A program made the translations under genes and the position numbers. Below the pieces are notes generated by a model. That model was given only the letters and a program-made list of their open reading frames with translations, was not told where the DNA came from and searched no databases. Positions 52,069 through 60,811 of a DNA stretch of 60,811 nucleotides are shown here, piece after piece; position 1 is the stretch's first letter, and each line of letters begins with the position of its first letter. Origin of the DNA: JAWXBM01 sp034440115 (GTDB lineage: Bacteria > Pseudomonadota > Gammaproteobacteria > Xanthomonadales > SZUA-36); NCBI GenBank assembly GCA_034440115.1, contig JAWXBM010000131.1, positions 1 through 60,811 of the forward strand, read 5' to 3'.

Positions 52069-53730
52069 TCAATGCGCGTACTCATCCGCATGTGCGATCG
52101 TCTTGTTGTTGATCGGTGGAGGTGTATTGAAAGAGTGGTATGGCGGCGGCGAAGAAAGCGTCCATTCCAGACCTCTGGCACCTTCCCAAACCCGATCGCT
52201 TGCTTTTACACGGCTCCTGTAAATGCAATGAATAATGACGCCGACAAAAATCAGCTGCGAGGCACCGAATATGAAGCCGCCGATAGATGAAAGCATATTG
52301 AAGTCAGCAAACTGGACTGAGTAATCCGGAATACGTCTCGGCATACCCGCCAGCCCGAGGTAATGTTGCGGGAAGAAAAGAATGTTGACGGAAATTGCCG
52401 AAATCCAGAAGTGGATCTTGCCCCAGCGTTCTGAATACATGTGGCCGGACCATTTGGGCAGCCAATAGTAGGTGCCTGCCATCAGGGCAAAAACGGAACC
52501 GGGTACCAGCACGTAATGGAAATGTGCCACCACAAAATAAGTGTCATGGTATTGCAGATCCACCGAAGCGATCGCCAGCATCAGACCTGACAGGCCGCCG
52601 ATGGTGAACAGCACCACAAAGCCTATGGCAAACAGCATGGGTGTTTCAAAAGTCATGGAGCCTTGCCACATGGTGCTGACCCAGTTGAACACTTTCACGC
52701 CGGTAGGCACAGCGATCAGCATGGTGGCGTACATAAAAAACAGCGCGCCCGACAGCGGCATGCCAACGGTGAACATGTGATGCGCCCAGACGATAAACGA
52801 CAGGAAGGCGATGGAAGCCGTGGCGTAAACCATGGCGGAGTAACCGAACAGCGGTTTGCGGGCAAATGTTGGAATGATCTCTGAAACCACGCCAAAGGCG
52901 GGCAGAATCATGATGTACACCTCAGGGTGACCGAAGAACCAGAAAATATGCTGGAACATCACCGGGTCACCACCACCAGCGGCATTGAAGAAACTGGTGC
53001 CGAAGAAATGATCCGTCAACAACATGGTTACCGCACCGGCCAACACCGGCATCACGGCGATCAGCAGGAATGCAGTGATCAGCCAGGTCCACACGAACAA
53101 GGGCATGCGCAGCAAGGTCATACCCGGAGCGCGCATATTGAGGATAGTGGCGATCACGTTGATGGAACCCATGATGGAAGAAATGCCCATCATGTGAATG
53201 GCAAACACCACAAACGCAAAACTCTGCCCGCCTTGCAAGCTCAATGGCGGATAAAGCGTCCAGCCGGCTGCCGGCCCGCCTGAATCCATGAACAGCGTGC
53301 TCAGGAGCATGGTGAAGGCGAAAGGCAATATCCAGAATGACCAGTTATTCAGGCGTGGCAATGCCATGTCTGGCGCACCGATCATCATTGGTATCATCCA
53401 ATTGGCGAAGCCTACCCAGGCTGGCATGATCGCACCAAATACCATGATCAAGGCATGCATGGTGGTCATCTGGTTGTAAAAGTCCGGTTCCACCAGTTGC
53501 AATCCGGGCATGAACAATTCAGCGCGAATGACCATGGCCATGGAGCCACCGATCAAAAACATGATCAGCGAGAACACCAGGTACAGGGTACCTATGTCTT
53601 TGTGGTTGGTGGTATACAACCAACGATCCAGGAAACCTGTCGGTTTGTGATCGTGGTGGCCGCCATGATCATTGGCATGGGCTTGATCACCGGCGTGAGC
53701 GTGGTCGATAGCCTGGGTATGTGTGGTCAT
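52069..53730 (-). CDS. coxA: Cytochrome c oxidase subunit I
   Basis: A 553-residue heme-copper oxidase catalytic subunit with 12 helices expected. CuB ligands and the Tyr-His crosslink lie in WFFGHPEVYIMILPAFG, HHMFTVG and HDTYFVVAHFHYV hold the other CuB/heme a3 ligands. The His-rich N-terminus (residues 1-30) is unusual. It is 14 nt after coxB. Its pump channels and binding motif point to the A-type (aa3/caa3) enzyme. Confidence 0.97.
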   Translation of the reverse strand: MTTHTQAIDHAHAGDQAHANDHGGHHDHKPTGFLDRWLYTTNHKDIGTLYLVFSLIMFLIGGSMAMVIRAELFMPGLQLVEPDFYNQMTTMHALIMVFGAIMPAWVGFANWMIPMMIGAPDMALPRLNNWSFWILPFAFTMLLSTLFMDSGGPAAGWTLYPPLSLQGGQSFAFVVFAIHMMGISSIMGSINVIATILNMRAPGMTLLRMPLFVWTWLITAFLLIAVMPVLAGAVTMLLTDHFFGTSFFNAAGGGDPVMFQHIFWFFGHPEVYIMILPAFGVVSEIIPTFARKPLFGYSAMVYATASIAFLSFIVWAHHMFTVGMPLSGALFFMYATMLIAVPTGVKVFNWVSTMWQGSMTFETPMLFAIGFVVLFTIGGLSGLMLAIASVDLQYHDTYFVVAHFHYVLVPGSVFALMAGTYYWLPKWSGHMYSERWGKIHFWISAISVNILFFPQHYLGLAGMPRRIPDYSVQFADFNMLSSIGGFIFGASQLIFVGVIIHCIYRSRVKASDRVWEGARGLEWTLSSPPPYHSFNTPPPINNKTIAHADEYAH

Positions 53731-53744
53731 CTCGATCTTTCCCG

Positions 53745-54923
53745 TTACAGATTTGCTGACAATTGGCCGTTCTTGATACGGGCAATGGTTTGTGGTTGGA
53801 CTACCGCATCTTCTTTCTGTCCGAAAGCGTTGCGGGTGTAGGTCAGGGCGGCAGCGATATCGGCCGCAGAGAGTGTATTGCTGAAGGCTTGCATGGCTGT
53901 GCCTGCGCGGCCGTTCATGACCACATTGATTTGTTCGTCAATCGGGCCGTTGATAACTGCACTGCCGGTTAAAGCAGGGAAGGCGGGTGCCAGGCCTGAA
54001 CCGTCTGCCTGGTGGCAGGCCGCACATTGAGTGGTGTAGACACTTTCGCCGTGCTGCATCAATTCAGCCAGGCTCCAGAGGCGTTGTTCGTCGCTGGCCT
54101 GATCGGCTGTTTGGCGCTTCATAGCAGCCAGCCAGGCCTGGTAATCACTTTTTGACTTGGCTTCCAGCACGATGGGCATAAAGCCGTGGTCTTTGCCGCA
54201 AAGTTCAGCACATTGGCCACGATAAACACCAGTTTCTGAAATTTCGGTCCAGCCTTCATTGATAAAGCCAGGCACCGCGTCACGCTTCCAGCCCAAAGCC
54301 GGGACCCACCAGGAATGAATGACGTCATCGGCGGTGATGAGGAATTTGATTTTGGTATCAACCGGCAGCACCAGACGCTTGTCTACATCCAGCAGGTAAT
54401 TTTCAACCGTAGCGGGATCTGTTGCGGAATCCAGCATGCGTGCGGCATTAGAGCTGCTGGCCAGCGAGCTGATGAAACTGACGTCGTCCTCAAGGTATTC
54501 GTACTTCCAGCGCCACTGGAAGCCGGTAATCTTGATGGTGATTTCGGTTTCCGGATTGATTTCCATGTGCACCAGGGCGGTTGTGGCTGGAATGGCCATC
54601 CCTACCAGGATCAGCACGGGAATAACAGACCAGACGATCTCCGCCTTGGTGCTGTGGGTGAATTTGGCAGCTTCATAGCCCCGTGATTTTCTATGCAGCA
54701 CAATCGAAAAGAACATGGCGCTGAACACCAGGATGCCAATCACCACGCAGATCCACAGCATCATCATGTGCAGGTCATAATTCATCATGGATTGGGCGGT
54801 AACGCCGCGGGGCATGTTGATTTCATTGCCACTGAAGCCTGGAGCCACCAGCAGCAGCCAGAAGGCAGCGCTGACTGCGGCAAGAACTGCCAGTCCAACT
54901 ATGATCGTATTCTGCTTTTTCAT
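53745..54923 (-). CDS. coxB: Cytochrome c oxidase subunit II with fused cytochrome c domain
   Basis: A 392-residue protein: N-terminal signal/anchor and a second helix, then a cupredoxin domain with CuA ligands His203, Cys238, Cys242, His246, Met249 (in CAELCGKDHGFM), then a C-terminal cytochrome c with Cys300-Ala-Ala-Cys303-His304 and Met344 as likely axial ligand. Such a fusion marks a caa3-type oxidase that takes electrons on its own heme. ATG 54923 (MKKQNTIIVG) starts the signal; an earlier ATG at 54977 adds 18 non-hydrophobic residues and is not favoured. Confidence 0.95.
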   Translation of the reverse strand: MKKQNTIIVGLAVLAAVSAAFWLLLVAPGFSGNEINMPRGVTAQSMMNYDLHMMMLWICVVIGILVFSAMFFSIVLHRKSRGYEAAKFTHSTKAEIVWSVIPVLILVGMAIPATTALVHMEINPETEITIKITGFQWRWKYEYLEDDVSFISSLASSSNAARMLDSATDPATVENYLLDVDKRLVLPVDTKIKFLITADDVIHSWWVPALGWKRDAVPGFINEGWTEISETGVYRGQCAELCGKDHGFMPIVLEAKSKSDYQAWLAAMKRQTADQASDEQRLWSLAELMQHGESVYTTQCAACHQADGSGLAPAFPALTGSAVINGPIDEQINVVMNGRAGTAMQAFSNTLSAADIAAALTYTRNAFGQKEDAVVQPQTIARIKNGQLSANL

Positions 54924-55067
54924 CGAAATATCAGGCCTCAGATTCAATCGGTTTGGGTGCTTCGTCCGCTGCGTCACGAGTTTTGCTGACGGCTACGCCC
55001 CAAGCTTTCAAAACGCCCTTTGCGGTATTTGCAGCGTGCTGCTATAGCTTGTCTCATTCAGCCGCTA

Positions 55068-55097
55068 ATTGTATCGTTCCTGACAAGCAAGGGGCAA
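55068..55097 (-). promoter_or_regulatory. Possible cox operon promoter
   Basis: On the minus strand, TTGCCC (plus 55092-55097) and TACAAT (plus 55068-55073) are separated by 18 nt, giving a sigma-70-like promoter about 140 nt before coxB. This is a pattern match only. Confidence 0.3.
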
Positions 55098-55239
55098 GGC
55101 GTGCGATTGGTTTTATTAGCAGATGACTGCAGTTAAACTAGCCCGCGCTGCGTTCTAGCAGGCAGAATAATGCGTAAGGCGTGATTACGGCGTGATCGGT
55201 GCTGTCAACTTCGTCAAACAGGCTATTTGCATTTTATTC

Positions 55240-55244
55240 AGGAG
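55240..55244 (+). promoter_or_regulatory. Shine-Dalgarno deciding the GTG start of putA
   Basis: AGGAG lies 7 nt before GTG 55252. The longer in-frame start at 55192 has no comparable site. Confidence 0.65.
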
Positions 55245-55251
55245 TATTACC

Positions 55252-58200
55252 GTGACGCATGTGCAGGTATTTGATTTTCTACTGGCAGGCGGCAGTGCAG
55301 CAGACCCTTCAGCAGATACTGTGGGGGACGAAATGGATTTACACTATCACGCGGATGAAGAACAGGTGGTACAGCGCCTTTTACAGATGGCCAGACAGGA
55401 CCCCGAAGCCACTGCCCGCATCAATAAACGCGCAGCCATGCTGGTCAGTCAGGTACGTTCGCGACAGTCCGAGCAGGGGGTGATGGAAGCTTTCATGATG
55501 GAATATGACCTGTCTTCAGAAGAAGGCATCGTCTTGATGTGCCTGGCAGAGGCCTTGTTACGCATTCCCGATAATGAAACCGCCGAAAAGCTGATTGCTG
55601 ACAAACTGGGTGATGCAGATTGGGAATCGCATATTGGCCGCAGTTCTTCGGTGCTGGTCAACGCATCAACCTGGGGCCTGATGTTAACCGGCAAACTGGT
55701 GGCCCTGTCGGAAACCACCAGCGCCAATTTCCGCGCCGCGCTGGCCCGTATGGTCAATCGCAGCGGAGAACCGCTGGTCCGCACCGCTATTCGCCAGGCC
55801 ATGCGCATTCTGGGCTTTCAATATGTAATGGGTCGCAATATCAAAGAGGCCTTGCAGCGTTCGCAGAGAAAAGACCACCGCCAATACCGCTATTCCTATG
55901 ACATGTTGGGTGAAGCGGCTATTACCCAACATGATGCAGACCGTTATCTGCAAGCCTATCGCTCAGCAATTGAAGCCATAGGCGCGAGTCACCAGGCTGA
56001 AGATGTGTTTTCTGCCCCCAGTATTTCGGTCAAGTTGTCGGCTTTGCATCCACGCTTTGAATTTTCACAGCAACGGCGCGTGTTGCAGGAAATCGTCCCG
56101 CGGGTATTGCAACTGGCTCAGTTGGCCAAGGCCAATCGGATGGCGCTTACCGTTGACACCGAAGAAGCGGATCGACTGATGCTGACCCTGGCGGTTTTTA
56201 CCGCAGTCTACCAGCATCAATCGCTGGCTGACTGGGAAGGATTTGGGCTGGCTTTGCAGTCCTATCAGAAGCGCGCAACATTCGAAATAGCCCGGTTGGC
56301 AGATCTGGCCAAACGCCATGGCCGGCGTATACCGGTGCGGCTGGTCAAAGGTGCCTACTGGGATTCAGAGATCAAGTTAGCCCAGGTAGAGGGTTATACC
56401 AGTTATCCGGTGTTTACCCGCAAGGCCAATACCGATGTTTCCTACATTGCCTGTGCGCGCCAGATACTGGCGGAACGACAGGCTTTTTATCCGCAATTTG
56501 CCACGCACAATGCCCACACGGTTTCAGTAATTACCGAACTGGCAGGTGACCGCCTCGACTTTGAATTCCAACGGCTGCATGGCATGGGCGCAGATCTTTA
56601 TGGCGTTGTCATGCAGGCTGACGGCTTTCATCACGCGTGCCGTGTGTATGCGCCGGTTGGCAGCCACGAAGACTTATTGCCTTACCTGGTGCGCCGTTTG
56701 CTCGAGAACGGTTCTAACACCTCGTTCGTCAATCGCATTGTGGATGAGACCATTCATGCTGAACAAGTGGCAGAAGATCCGGTCGCCAAGGTTGAGCATA
56801 CTCAGCCAGCAGGTCACCCGGGTATTCCCCTACCGCGCCAGCTTTATGGCGCCGCGCGATTGAATTCACCAGGCATCAATCTGGCCAATGAGTCGGAAGT
56901 GCTGAGCCTGGCAGCAAACATGCAGACATTTGCCCATGCCAGTTGGGATACCAGCCCGATTCTTGCTGGCACTGCAGCCAGTGAGCAGCGCCAATCCAGA
57001 GCGAATATCAATCCCGCCGACCTGAACGATCAGGTAGGACAGATATTTGATGCCACGGCGGCCGATGTTGATCGGGCCATCACTACGGCCCGCGCCTTTT
57101 GTGACGACTGGGACCGAACACCGGCAAGCCTGCGCGCTGCGATGCTGGAAAAGGCTGCTGGCCTGATGGAGGAACGCACCCCGGAGTTAATGGCCATCTG
57201 TGCCCGCGAAGCCGGAAAAACGCCACGCGACTGTGTGGCAGAAGTGCGTGAGGCGATTGATTTTCTGCGCTATTACGCCATGCAAACCAAACTGCAGTTT
57301 GACCAGCCGGTCCAATTACCCGGACCGACCGGCGAGCGTAATACGCTGTCCCTGCATGGCCGGGGCGTCTTCGCCTGCATCAGCCCGTGGAATTTTCCGC
57401 TGGCCATATTTGCCGGTCAGGTCAGCGCTGCCTTGGCAGCGGGAAACACCGTATTGGCCAAGCCGGCTGAGCAAACTCCGGCAGTGGCGGCTCTGGTAAC
57501 TCGCATCCTGCATCAGGCGGGGATTCCACGCGAAGCCTTGCAGTTGCTGCCGGGCGATGGTGCTACTGTTGGTGCAGCACTGACCCGTGACAATCGTATT
57601 GATGGTGTGGCATTTACCGGCTCCACCGAAACGGCCCGTTTGATCAACCGTGCGCTGGCTGCCCGTGACGCGCCTATCGCCGCCCTGATCGCAGAAACTG
57701 GCGGCCAGAATGCGATGATTGTTGACAGTTCAGCCTTGCCCGAGCAAGTGGTCAAGGATGTTATCGCCAGCGCCTTTCTGAGCGCTGGACAGCGCTGTTC
57801 AGCAGCGCGAGTGCTGTATTTGCAACAGGATATTGCCGACAAGGTGGTGGAGTTGCTGGCCGGTGCCATGAATGAGCTGGTGGTGGGGGATCCGCGTAAA
57901 CTGGTCACCGATGTTGGGCCAGTAATCGATACCGATGCTCTGGCAGTTCTGCAAGCTCATGCTGAACGCATGCAAAGATCGGGTAAACGGGTAGCTTCGG
58001 CGCCGTTGCCTGAAACGCTTAATGGACATTTTTTTGCACCCTGTGCTTTTGAAATCGGTAGCCTGGATCTGTTGGAGCGCGAAGTTTTTGGGCCCATATT
58101 GCACATCATTCGCTACCGTGCCCGGCATATTGACCAGGTGATAGATGAAATCAATAGTGCCAACTATGGTCTGACGCTAGGCATTCACAGTCGCATAGAC

Positions 58201-58431
58201 CGCAGCCAGGAATACATTGCCAGCCGTATCCATGCTGGCAATTGCTACATCAACCGCAATATGGTGGGTGCCGTGGTTGGTGTGCAGCCATTTGGTGGTG
58301 AGCGCTTATCGGGAACCGGTCCTAAAGCGGGTGGTCCACATTACCTGCACCGATTCGCCACCGAGCGCACACTGAGCGTCAACACCGCGGCAGTCGGTGG
58401 TAATGCCAGCCTGTTGGGTCTGGAAGACTGA
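55252..58431 (+). CDS. putA: Bifunctional proline dehydrogenase / L-glutamate gamma-semialdehyde dehydrogenase
   Basis: A 1059-residue enzyme converting proline to glutamate through a channelled intermediate. The FAD-dependent PRODH domain covers about residues 180-480 (LVKGAYWDSEIKLAQVEG near 364); the aldehyde dehydrogenase domain about 580-1040 has catalytic Cys849 in SAGQRCSAAR and ETGGQNAMIV before it. There is no N-terminal ribbon-helix-helix domain, so unlike E. coli PutA it is probably not a transcriptional repressor. GTG 55252 is chosen by its Shine-Dalgarno. Confidence 0.96.
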   Translation: MTHVQVFDFLLAGGSAADPSADTVGDEMDLHYHADEEQVVQRLLQMARQDPEATARINKRAAMLVSQVRSRQSEQGVMEAFMMEYDLSSEEGIVLMCLAEALLRIPDNETAEKLIADKLGDADWESHIGRSSSVLVNASTWGLMLTGKLVALSETTSANFRAALARMVNRSGEPLVRTAIRQAMRILGFQYVMGRNIKEALQRSQRKDHRQYRYSYDMLGEAAITQHDADRYLQAYRSAIEAIGASHQAEDVFSAPSISVKLSALHPRFEFSQQRRVLQEIVPRVLQLAQLAKANRMALTVDTEEADRLMLTLAVFTAVYQHQSLADWEGFGLALQSYQKRATFEIARLADLAKRHGRRIPVRLVKGAYWDSEIKLAQVEGYTSYPVFTRKANTDVSYIACARQILAERQAFYPQFATHNAHTVSVITELAGDRLDFEFQRLHGMGADLYGVVMQADGFHHACRVYAPVGSHEDLLPYLVRRLLENGSNTSFVNRIVDETIHAEQVAEDPVAKVEHTQPAGHPGIPLPRQLYGAARLNSPGINLANESEVLSLAANMQTFAHASWDTSPILAGTAASEQRQSRANINPADLNDQVGQIFDATAADVDRAITTARAFCDDWDRTPASLRAAMLEKAAGLMEERTPELMAICAREAGKTPRDCVAEVREAIDFLRYYAMQTKLQFDQPVQLPGPTGERNTLSLHGRGVFACISPWNFPLAIFAGQVSAALAAGNTVLAKPAEQTPAVAALVTRILHQAGIPREALQLLPGDGATVGAALTRDNRIDGVAFTGSTETARLINRALAARDAPIAALIAETGGQNAMIVDSSALPEQVVKDVIASAFLSAGQRCSAARVLYLQQDIADKVVELLAGAMNELVVGDPRKLVTDVGPVIDTDALAVLQAHAERMQRSGKRVASAPLPETLNGHFFAPCAFEIGSLDLLEREVFGPILHIIRYRARHIDQVIDEINSANYGLTLGIHSRIDRSQEYIASRIHAGNCYINRNMVGAVVGVQPFGGERLSGTGPKAGGPHYLHRFATERTLSVNTAAVGGNASLLGLED

Positions 58432-58493
58432 TACCCTGTTGTCCGAGGTATTTGGATTGGGCCAAGAACTGATCGCTGCAAAGGGGAATAGAT

Positions 58494-60296
58494 TTGTATC
58501 TGCAACACTTTGGATTGACTGAAGCACCTTTTTCGATCACGCCTGATCCTGCTTTCGTATACCTCAGTGCAGCACATCGTGAAGCTTTGGCGCATCTGCT
58601 TTATGGCGTTGGCAAGGGCGGGTCCGGCGGATTTGTGCAATTGACCGGTGAAGTAGGAACGGGAAAAACCACCATTTGCCGCTGCCTGCTTGAGCAGGTG
58701 CCTGAAGACACTCTGATTGCCTTGATACTCAACCCCCTGGTAACACCCAAGGAGTTGCTGGCTTCGATCTGTGATGAACTGGGTGTGGATATCAGCCAGG
58801 CTGAGAACAGCAGCAAAAGAATGGTTGATGCGCTGAATCACTACCTTCTGCAGCAATATGCGGCAGGCAAGCGCGTCGTGGTAGTGATTGATGAAGCGCA
58901 GAATCTCAGCCCCGAAGCACTGGAACAGGTGCGCTTGCTAACCAATCTGGAAACGGCCAAACACAAACTGTTACAAATGGTTTTGCTGGGCCAGCCTGAA
59001 TTGCGCCAACTGCTGCAACGGCAGAACCTGCGGCAACTGGCGCAACGAATTACCGCACGCTACCACCTCGCACCCCTGAACGAGCAGGAGACTTTTGCCT
59101 ATATCAAGCACCGCATGCGTGTGGCGGGTGCGCGTCAAAGTCATTTCAACCGCGGGGCCATGAAAGCCATTTATCGTCGCTCGAATGGCGTGCCGCGCTT
59201 GATCAATATCATTGCTGATCGAGCCTTGGCCGGGGCATACGCGCAAGAGAAGGAACAGGTCAATGCGACTTTGGTTCATGCTGCAGCCAACGAGGTTCAA
59301 CCCAGTGAAAGCCGTGTAAATCCGAGAAACAGCCTGGGTTTGGTGTTCGCTGCCCTGGCTGTTTTGGCGATCAGTGGCCTGGTGCTGGCCTGGCAGCAGG
59401 GTTGGCTAGGCACTGACGCAGGTTCGATTAAGGTGATCGATGCTAAAGCACCGGTCAAGGAAGGGGTCAATAATGACTACGGCAATCAGCCAGCATCAGT
59501 CGCAGCAGCTTCAGATACTGGGGCTGCCATGCTCAGCAACCAGAATCCGGTTCAGGTATCGGTCAACGAATTTGCAACCCAGGACCCTGTTGCCGATTCA
59601 CTTACCACCGCCAACGCTGCGGCAAACTCAGCCATTGGTTCATTGCCGTTGCGCGACCCCGCCTGGAGCTATGCGACCCAGTCTGGCGGGGCACTGCTTA
59701 GTGAAACCTGGCTGGCAGATCAACACCTGTTGGCTTACCCGGCTTTGGCTCAGCTCTGGCAGGAGGCCGACCAGGCCAAAGCCTTGTTAATGGCTTGTGA
59801 AGGCGCAGTTGCTACCGGCTTTGCCTGTTTGACTGAGCGCGGCAACTGGGCCAAGGTAAAGCAGTTGGGTTTGCCGGTAATATTGGTGCTCCGCGCCAAT
59901 GGCGACAAGCATGTGTTATTGCGCGGCATACGGGGACAACACATTCTTCTGGGTGCCAGCTCTGAACCGCAATACTTTCAACGTGACAAGGTGGATGAGC
60001 TTTGGATGGGTGAGTACATCGTGGCCTGGCCGCAATCGCCGGACTGGCCGGAACAGATACGCCGCGGTGATCGCAATGCTGCAGTTGATATCCTGTTCAG
60101 TATGGCTGCGCTGGCAGATCCTCCCTGGCAAGGTACGCCACAGTTCGATTGGCAGTTTGAAGAGTGGATCAAAAGCTTCCAGCAAAACCATGGTTTGCTG
60201 GCCGATGGCATAGTTGGGCCGCAAACGCTGTTGTATCTGATGGCTCCGGGAATTGTTGAACCCCGTCTTGAGCTGGAAAACATGGAAGGTTCCTGA
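58494..60296 (+). CDS. gspA: ExeA/GspA-type secretion ATPase with peptidoglycan-binding tail
   Basis: A 600-residue membrane protein that helps the type II secretion secretin pass the peptidoglycan. The AAA ATPase (residues 1-270) has Walker A GEVGTGKT (52-59) and Walker B VVVVIDEA (128-135); one helix at about 281-300 anchors it; a middle domain of the ExeA type (about 430-540) and a peptidoglycan-binding domain (560-593, FQQNHGLLADGIVGPQTLLY) follow in the periplasm. TTG 58494 follows AAGGGGAA. gspB follows after 2 nt; the remaining gsp genes are not in the window. Confidence 0.88.
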   Translation: MYLQHFGLTEAPFSITPDPAFVYLSAAHREALAHLLYGVGKGGSGGFVQLTGEVGTGKTTICRCLLEQVPEDTLIALILNPLVTPKELLASICDELGVDISQAENSSKRMVDALNHYLLQQYAAGKRVVVVIDEAQNLSPEALEQVRLLTNLETAKHKLLQMVLLGQPELRQLLQRQNLRQLAQRITARYHLAPLNEQETFAYIKHRMRVAGARQSHFNRGAMKAIYRRSNGVPRLINIIADRALAGAYAQEKEQVNATLVHAAANEVQPSESRVNPRNSLGLVFAALAVLAISGLVLAWQQGWLGTDAGSIKVIDAKAPVKEGVNNDYGNQPASVAAASDTGAAMLSNQNPVQVSVNEFATQDPVADSLTTANAAANSAIGSLPLRDPAWSYATQSGGALLSETWLADQHLLAYPALAQLWQEADQAKALLMACEGAVATGFACLTERGNWAKVKQLGLPVILVLRANGDKHVLLRGIRGQHILLGASSEPQYFQRDKVDELWMGEYIVAWPQSPDWPEQIRRGDRNAAVDILFSMAALADPPWQGTPQFDWQFEEWIKSFQQNHGLLADGIVGPQTLLYLMAPGIVEPRLELENMEGS

Positions 60297-60298
60297 TT

Positions 60299-60811
60299 AT
60301 GTCGATATTGCTTGATGCCCTGAAACGCTCGGAGTCGCAACGTGAACTTGGCAGTGTTCCGACACTGCAAACCAACACCGAATCTGCAGCCCCTGCGATG
60401 CAGCAAGCCCCTGTCTGGCTGCCATTTGGGTTGGTACTGATCGCTGCGGGCCTGATGACCTGGCTGGGTTTGGAGCAGTTTCGCTTTGAAGATAACCGGC
60501 TCCCGGCGGAGATGGCGCAAACGCAAGATGAACTAACTTCGGCGGCTGAGCGCCCGCCCACCGCACAGGCAACAGATGAGAAACCACCTGCAGCCGGGGA
60601 AAGTATCCTGCCCAGGCTGGCAGGATCAGCGATAGCACAGCCCAAAACGGAGCAGCAAGCTGCCGAGCGCAGGCAGGATCGCCAGGTCCGTGACTACACA
60701 GCAGAGCAAGCAGCAGCCGTGAACACCCAGCCCACCAAACCAAGCGAACCGACGCGTGACAACGCCGGACGGCGGGCTGAAATGGCGAATGTTGAACTCA
60801 GCGCACCAGAC
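60299..60811 (+). CDS. gspB: GspB-like protein, N-terminal part
   Basis: The first 171 residues of a protein running off the right edge. MSILLDALKRSESQRELGSV is typical of GspB/ExeB; a membrane helix (WLPFGLVLIAAGLMTWLGL, about 42-60) then leads to a Pro/Gln/Ala-rich periplasmic linker. ExeB partners ExeA in secretin assembly. The C-terminal domain cannot be seen. Confidence 0.8.
   Translation, partial: MSILLDALKRSESQRELGSVPTLQTNTESAAPAMQQAPVWLPFGLVLIAAGLMTWLGLEQFRFEDNRLPAEMAQTQDELTSAAERPPTAQATDEKPPAAGESILPRLAGSAIAQPKTEQQAAERRQDRQVRDYTAEQAAAVNTQPTKPSEPTRDNAGRRAEMANVELSAPD

Larger units (their letters stand above)
54924..55251. other. 328-nt divergent control region between coxB and putA
   Basis: No gene is supported in this region, which must hold promoters for both the coxB and putA operons. 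A weak cox promoter is listed separately. No binding site for PutR, RoxR or similar could be recognised by eye. Confidence 0.5.

Overview
This window comes from the chromosome of an aerobic gammaproteobacterium. The evidence is the E. coli-like order of the S10, spc and alpha ribosomal operons, the rhlB/trxA/rho neighbourhood, an RpoH with the sigma-32 box, a pseudomonad-like aa3/caa3 cytochrome oxidase cluster, a type 2 malate dehydrogenase, and an aspartate kinase fused to diaminopimelate decarboxylase (a form known from Xanthomonadaceae and some marine gammaproteobacteria). I cannot name a genus. No tRNA, rRNA, CRISPR array, prophage or intact insertion sequence was seen, so the window is mostly core genome.

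Layout. Positions 1-13777 hold the ribosomal superoperon on the plus strand: rpsJ (cut by the left edge), rplC-rplD-rplW-rplB-rpsS-rplV-rpsC-rplP-rpmC-rpsQ, then rplN-rplX-rplE-rpsN-rpsH-rplF-rplR-rpsE-rpmD-rplO-secY-rpmJ, then rpsM-rpsK-rpsD-rpoA-rplQ, closed by a strong terminator. Positions 13900-21750 hold an orphan methyltransferase, Fur-type iron uptake (feoA-feoB, minus) and histidine degradation (hutU-hutH-hutI, minus). Positions 21900-26360 hold dsbB, a class II DAHP synthase, a Sel1-repeat protein and an M61 peptidase gene split by an in-frame stop. Positions 26395-32583 hold typA and pdxB (minus) and an mdh-prpB-prpC operon (plus). Positions 32654-38894 hold rho and trxA (minus) facing rhlB-ftsE-ftsX-rpoH (plus).

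Positions 38972-42506 hold the lysC-lysA fusion and three small, unrecognised membrane proteins. Positions 42569-46586 hold gcvP-hemH (minus). A dense cluster of perfect hairpins follows at 46631-46777. Positions 46832-54923 hold the cytochrome c oxidase locus: structural genes coxB-coxA-coxC, assembly genes (a 43-residue protein, ctaG, SURF1, a Sco-like protein), heme A synthesis (ctaA, ctaB), and one opposing twin-transmembrane protein. Positions 55252-60811 hold putA and gspA/exeA-gspB, the last cut by the right edge.

Functional links. ctaB and ctaA turn heme B into heme A for the oxidase, and hemH makes the heme B. The hut genes, putA, gcvP and prpB/prpC point to growth on amino acids and propionyl-CoA-yielding substrates feeding an aerobic respiratory chain. 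The features most worth a second look are the interrupted M61 peptidase, the small-membrane-protein cassette, the hairpin cluster between gcvP and ctaB, the rhlB-ftsE coupling, and the unusual G4 motif of FeoB. I do not see a clear-cut new multi-gene system; the small-membrane-protein cassette is the nearest candidate.
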